From the NCBI GenBank assembly GCA_013290035.1, contig JABCYT010000121.1, positions 1 through 8,238 of the forward strand: DNA of 8,238 nucleotides, given 5' to 3'. A program made the translations under genes and the position numbers. Of the stretch, positions 5,326 to 8,238 are shown one piece after another (positions within the stretch are counted from its first letter, which is position 1; each line of letters begins with the position of its first letter). Under the pieces are notes generated by a model. The model did not search any database. It saw only the letters and a list, made by a program, of their open reading frames with translations, and had not been told where the DNA came from. Source of the stretch: Alphaproteobacteria bacterium (GTDB taxonomy: Bacteria; Pseudomonadota; Alphaproteobacteria; Reyranellales; Reyranellaceae).

Positions 5326-6942
5326 ATGCCGATCCTCGAAAGCCAGGTCGACCGCAACAGCTGCGACTACAAGCGCAATCGCGAGAAGATGCTCGCTGCC
5401 ATCGCCGAGTTCCGCGCGGCCGAGGCCAGCGTGCAGGCGACGTCGGAGAAGTCGCGCGCGCGCTTCGCCAAGCGCAAGCAACTCATGCCGCGCGAGCGCA
5501 TCGCCCTGCTGCTCGACCGCGGCGCGCCCTTCCTCGAGCTGATGCCGCTGGCCGGCTACCGCATGCACGACGACAAGGACGGCTCGAGCGCGGGCGGCGG
5601 CTCGGTGGCCGGCATCGGCTATGTCGAGGGCGTGCGTTGCGTCGTGTCGGCGTCGAACAGCGCCATCAAGGGCGGCACCGTGGCGCCGTCGGGCCAGCGC
5701 AAGGGCCAGCGGGTGCAGCAGATCGTGCTGGAGAACAAGCTGCCGCTGGTGCACCTGGTCGAATCGGGCGGCGCCAACCTCTTGTACCAGGCCGAGATCT
5801 TCGTGCCGGGCGGCCGCGGCTTCGCCAACCAGGCGCGCATGTCGGCGCGCGGCATCCCGCAGGTCACCGTGGTCCATGGCTCCTCCACGGCGGGCGGCGC
5901 CTATCTGCCGGGCCTCTCCGACTACGTGATCATGGTGCGCAACCAGGCCAAGGTATTCCTGGCCGGCCCGCCGCTGCTGAAGGCCGCGACCGGCGAGATC
6001 GCCACCGACGAGGAGCTGGGCGGCGCCGAGATGCACGCCACCGTGTCGGGCGTCGCCGAATGGATGGCCGAGGACGACGCCGACGGCATCCGCATGGCGC
6101 GCGAGGTGATCGGCCGGTGGCACTGGAACGACAAGCTGCCGCCCGCCAGGGCCAGGTCGTTCAAGCAACCGCTCTACGACATCGACGAGCTTTGCGGCGT
6201 CGTCCCGCCGTCCTACAAGGATCCCTACGACGTGCGCGAGGTGATCGCCCGCCTGGTCGACGGCTCGGACTTCCTCGAATTCAAGGGCCTCTATGACCAG
6301 CAGACGATCTGCGGCTGGGCCGAGATCGAGGGCGAGCCGGTGGCCTTCATCGGCAATAACGGGCCGATCACCACCAAGGGCTCGGTCAAGGCCGCGCAGT
6401 TCATCCAGCTGTGCTGCCAGCAGGGCACGCCCATCGTCTACCTGCAGAACACCACGGGCTACATGGTCGGCACCGAGGCCGAGCGCGGCGGCATCGTCAA
6501 GCACGGCTCCAAGATGATCCAGGCGGTGGCCAATGCCACGGTGCCGCAGATCACGGTCGTGATCGGCGGTTCGTTCGGCGCCGGCAACTACGGCATGTGC
6601 GGCCGCGCCTACGATCCGCGCTTCATCTTCGCGTGGCCCAACAGCCGCACCGCCGTCATGGGCGGCGAGCAGGCTGCGGGCGTGATGAAGACCGTGACCG
6701 AGCAGAAGTTCCTGCGCGACGGCAAGGAGCCGCCCAAGGAGCAGATCGACAAGATGTTCAAGGGCATCGTCGAGCAGTTCGACCGCGAGTCCACGGCACT
6801 CTACGGCACCGCGCATCTGTGGGACGACGGCATCATCGATCCGCGCGACACGCGGCGCATCCTGGCCTTTACCCTCTCGATCGCCCGCGAATCGCTCGTG
6901 CGGCCGCTCAATCCCATCACCTTCGGCGTCGCGAGGATGTAG
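5326..6942 (+). CDS. Acyl-CoA carboxylase carboxyltransferase (beta) subunit
   Basis: A 538-residue two-domain carboxyltransferase, normal length for MCC/GCC-type beta subunits. It transfers CO2 from carboxybiotin to an acyl-CoA. The N-domain has ESGGANLLYQ (146-155), SSTAGGAYLPG (186-196) and FLAGPPLLKAATGE (211-224). The C-domain has QNTTGYMVGTEAERGG (374-389) and GGSFGAGNYGMCGRAYDPRF (414-433). Both glycine-rich oxyanion-hole regions are intact. The segment around 158-170 (IFVPGGRGFANQA) is shorter than the HFGRIF-containing stretch I recall for methylcrotonyl-CoA carboxylase, so a canonical MCC is less likely and an AtuC (geranyl-CoA) or related specificity is possible. It starts six bases after the SDR stop with only a weak ribosome binding site, suggesting coupled translation. 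The biotin-carrying alpha subunit is not in the window. Confidence 0.92.
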   Translation: MPILESQVDRNSCDYKRNREKMLAAIAEFRAAEASVQATSEKSRARFAKRKQLMPRERIALLLDRGAPFLELMPLAGYRMHDDKDGSSAGGGSVAGIGYVEGVRCVVSASNSAIKGGTVAPSGQRKGQRVQQIVLENKLPLVHLVESGGANLLYQAEIFVPGGRGFANQARMSARGIPQVTVVHGSSTAGGAYLPGLSDYVIMVRNQAKVFLAGPPLLKAATGEIATDEELGGAEMHATVSGVAEWMAEDDADGIRMAREVIGRWHWNDKLPPARARSFKQPLYDIDELCGVVPPSYKDPYDVREVIARLVDGSDFLEFKGLYDQQTICGWAEIEGEPVAFIGNNGPITTKGSVKAAQFIQLCCQQGTPIVYLQNTTGYMVGTEAERGGIVKHGSKMIQAVANATVPQITVVIGGSFGAGNYGMCGRAYDPRFIFAWPNSRTAVMGGEQAAGVMKTVTEQKFLRDGKEPPKEQIDKMFKGIVEQFDRESTALYGTAHLWDDGIIDPRDTRRILAFTLSIARESLVRPLNPITFGVARM

Positions 6943-6944
6943 AG

Positions 6945-8105
<1,161 letters not shown>

Positions 8106-8109
8106 GGAC

Positions 8110-8182
8110 TCTTGCCGGACCGCGGGCCTCCAGGCCCGCATCATGATCATGAGCGGGCCTGGAGGCCCGCGGTCCGGCAAGA
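8110..8182. repeat. 73-base nested palindrome between two dehydrogenase genes
   Basis: Two perfect 30-base arms (8110-8139 and 8153-8182) flank a 13-base centre, of which 8141-8152 (TCATGATCATGA) is itself a perfect palindrome. Each arm also contains its own hairpin with stem GCGGGCCT/AGGCCCGC (8122-8139 with CC in the loop, 8153-8170 with GG). The sequence can therefore form one 30-bp hairpin or a four-armed cross with a 12-bp outer stem. No T-run follows, so it is not an intrinsic terminator. It starts four bases after the upstream stop and ends two bases before the next ribosome binding site. Possible roles are mRNA processing or stability within the operon, or a dispersed REP-like element. 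Confidence 0.9.
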
Positions 8183-8194
8183 TAGGAGGTCACC

Positions 8195-8238
8195 GTGCAA
8201 TTCACCCCTGAACACGCCGAGATCCGCCGCACCTTGCG
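8195..8238 (+). CDS. Second acyl-CoA dehydrogenase, N-terminus only
   Basis: A GTG start follows AGGAGG (8184-8189) by five bases, a very good ribosome binding site. The 14 codons before the window edge encode MQFTPEHAEIRRTL, identical at 8 of 14 positions to the start of the preceding dehydrogenase (MKFTPEHEALRQTW). It is therefore most likely a tandem paralog continuing the operon. Nothing can be said about its active site. Tandem dehydrogenases may act at different steps or form a heteromer. Confidence 0.75.
   Translation, partial: MQFTPEHAEIRRTL

Noticed and set aside
4411..6816. 801-codon open frame on the minus strand across the SDR and carboxylase genes
   Set aside because: Antisense shadow caused by strong third-position G/C bias; the translation is low-complexity His/Ala/Gly/Arg, while the + strand frames carry clear enzyme motifs.
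6411..6944. Upstream extension of the acyl-CoA dehydrogenase frame
   Set aside because: The frame is open but overlaps the carboxyltransferase C-domain, reads as Arg/His-rich noise, and family similarity starts at the ATG at 6945.
8110..8182. Intrinsic terminator ending the operon after the first dehydrogenase
   Set aside because: No T-tract on either strand, and a gene with a strong ribosome binding site follows immediately in the same direction.

Overview
The window looks like chromosomal DNA of a GC-rich alphaproteobacterium. Codon third positions are strongly G/C, the intergenic DNA carries CCTGAGGAG-type palindromic repeats of the kind I associate with Bradyrhizobium-like genomes, and the gene content is soil-type acyl-CoA catabolism. 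The genus cannot be fixed from the sequence alone.

Left part (1-3218): the 3' part of a large ATPase/TPR regulator gene on the + strand is followed after 27 bases by a convergent inositol 2-dehydrogenase-type gene (iolG) on the - strand. Middle part (3219-4055): about 840 bases without a convincing gene. It holds a doubtful small reading frame, several hairpins, an inverted pair of palindromic repeats, a good promoter-like sequence, and a possible short transcript with a ribosome-binding-like site and a 13-codon frame.

Right part (4056-8238): an SCP2-domain gene on the - strand faces away from a + strand operon made of an atypical SDR oxidoreductase, a biotin-dependent acyl-CoA carboxylase carboxyltransferase (beta) subunit, an acyl-CoA dehydrogenase, and the start of a second acyl-CoA dehydrogenase cut by the window edge. 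The 103-bp divergent promoter region contains a 22-bp near-perfect palindrome. Its two ends form -35-like hexamers for both directions, so one regulator could control both sides.

The order SDR - carboxyltransferase - acyl-CoA dehydrogenase matches atuB-atuC-atuD of the acyclic terpene utilization (citronellol/geraniol) pathway as I remember it. The dehydrogenase has its predicted catalytic Glu in the isovaleryl-CoA-dehydrogenase position. The simplest reading is oxidation of a branched, isoprenoid or similar acyl-CoA, followed by carboxylation, with SCP2 as a possible lipid or acyl-CoA carrier. The actual substrate is not proven. The biotin-carrying alpha subunit and a hydratase are not in the window and would be expected downstream.

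No clearly new defence, mobile or RNA system is evident. The best items for a second look are the divergent operator, its partial copy about 560 bases away in front of the possible small transcript, and a 73-base nested palindrome between the two dehydrogenase genes that ends two bases before the next ribosome binding site.
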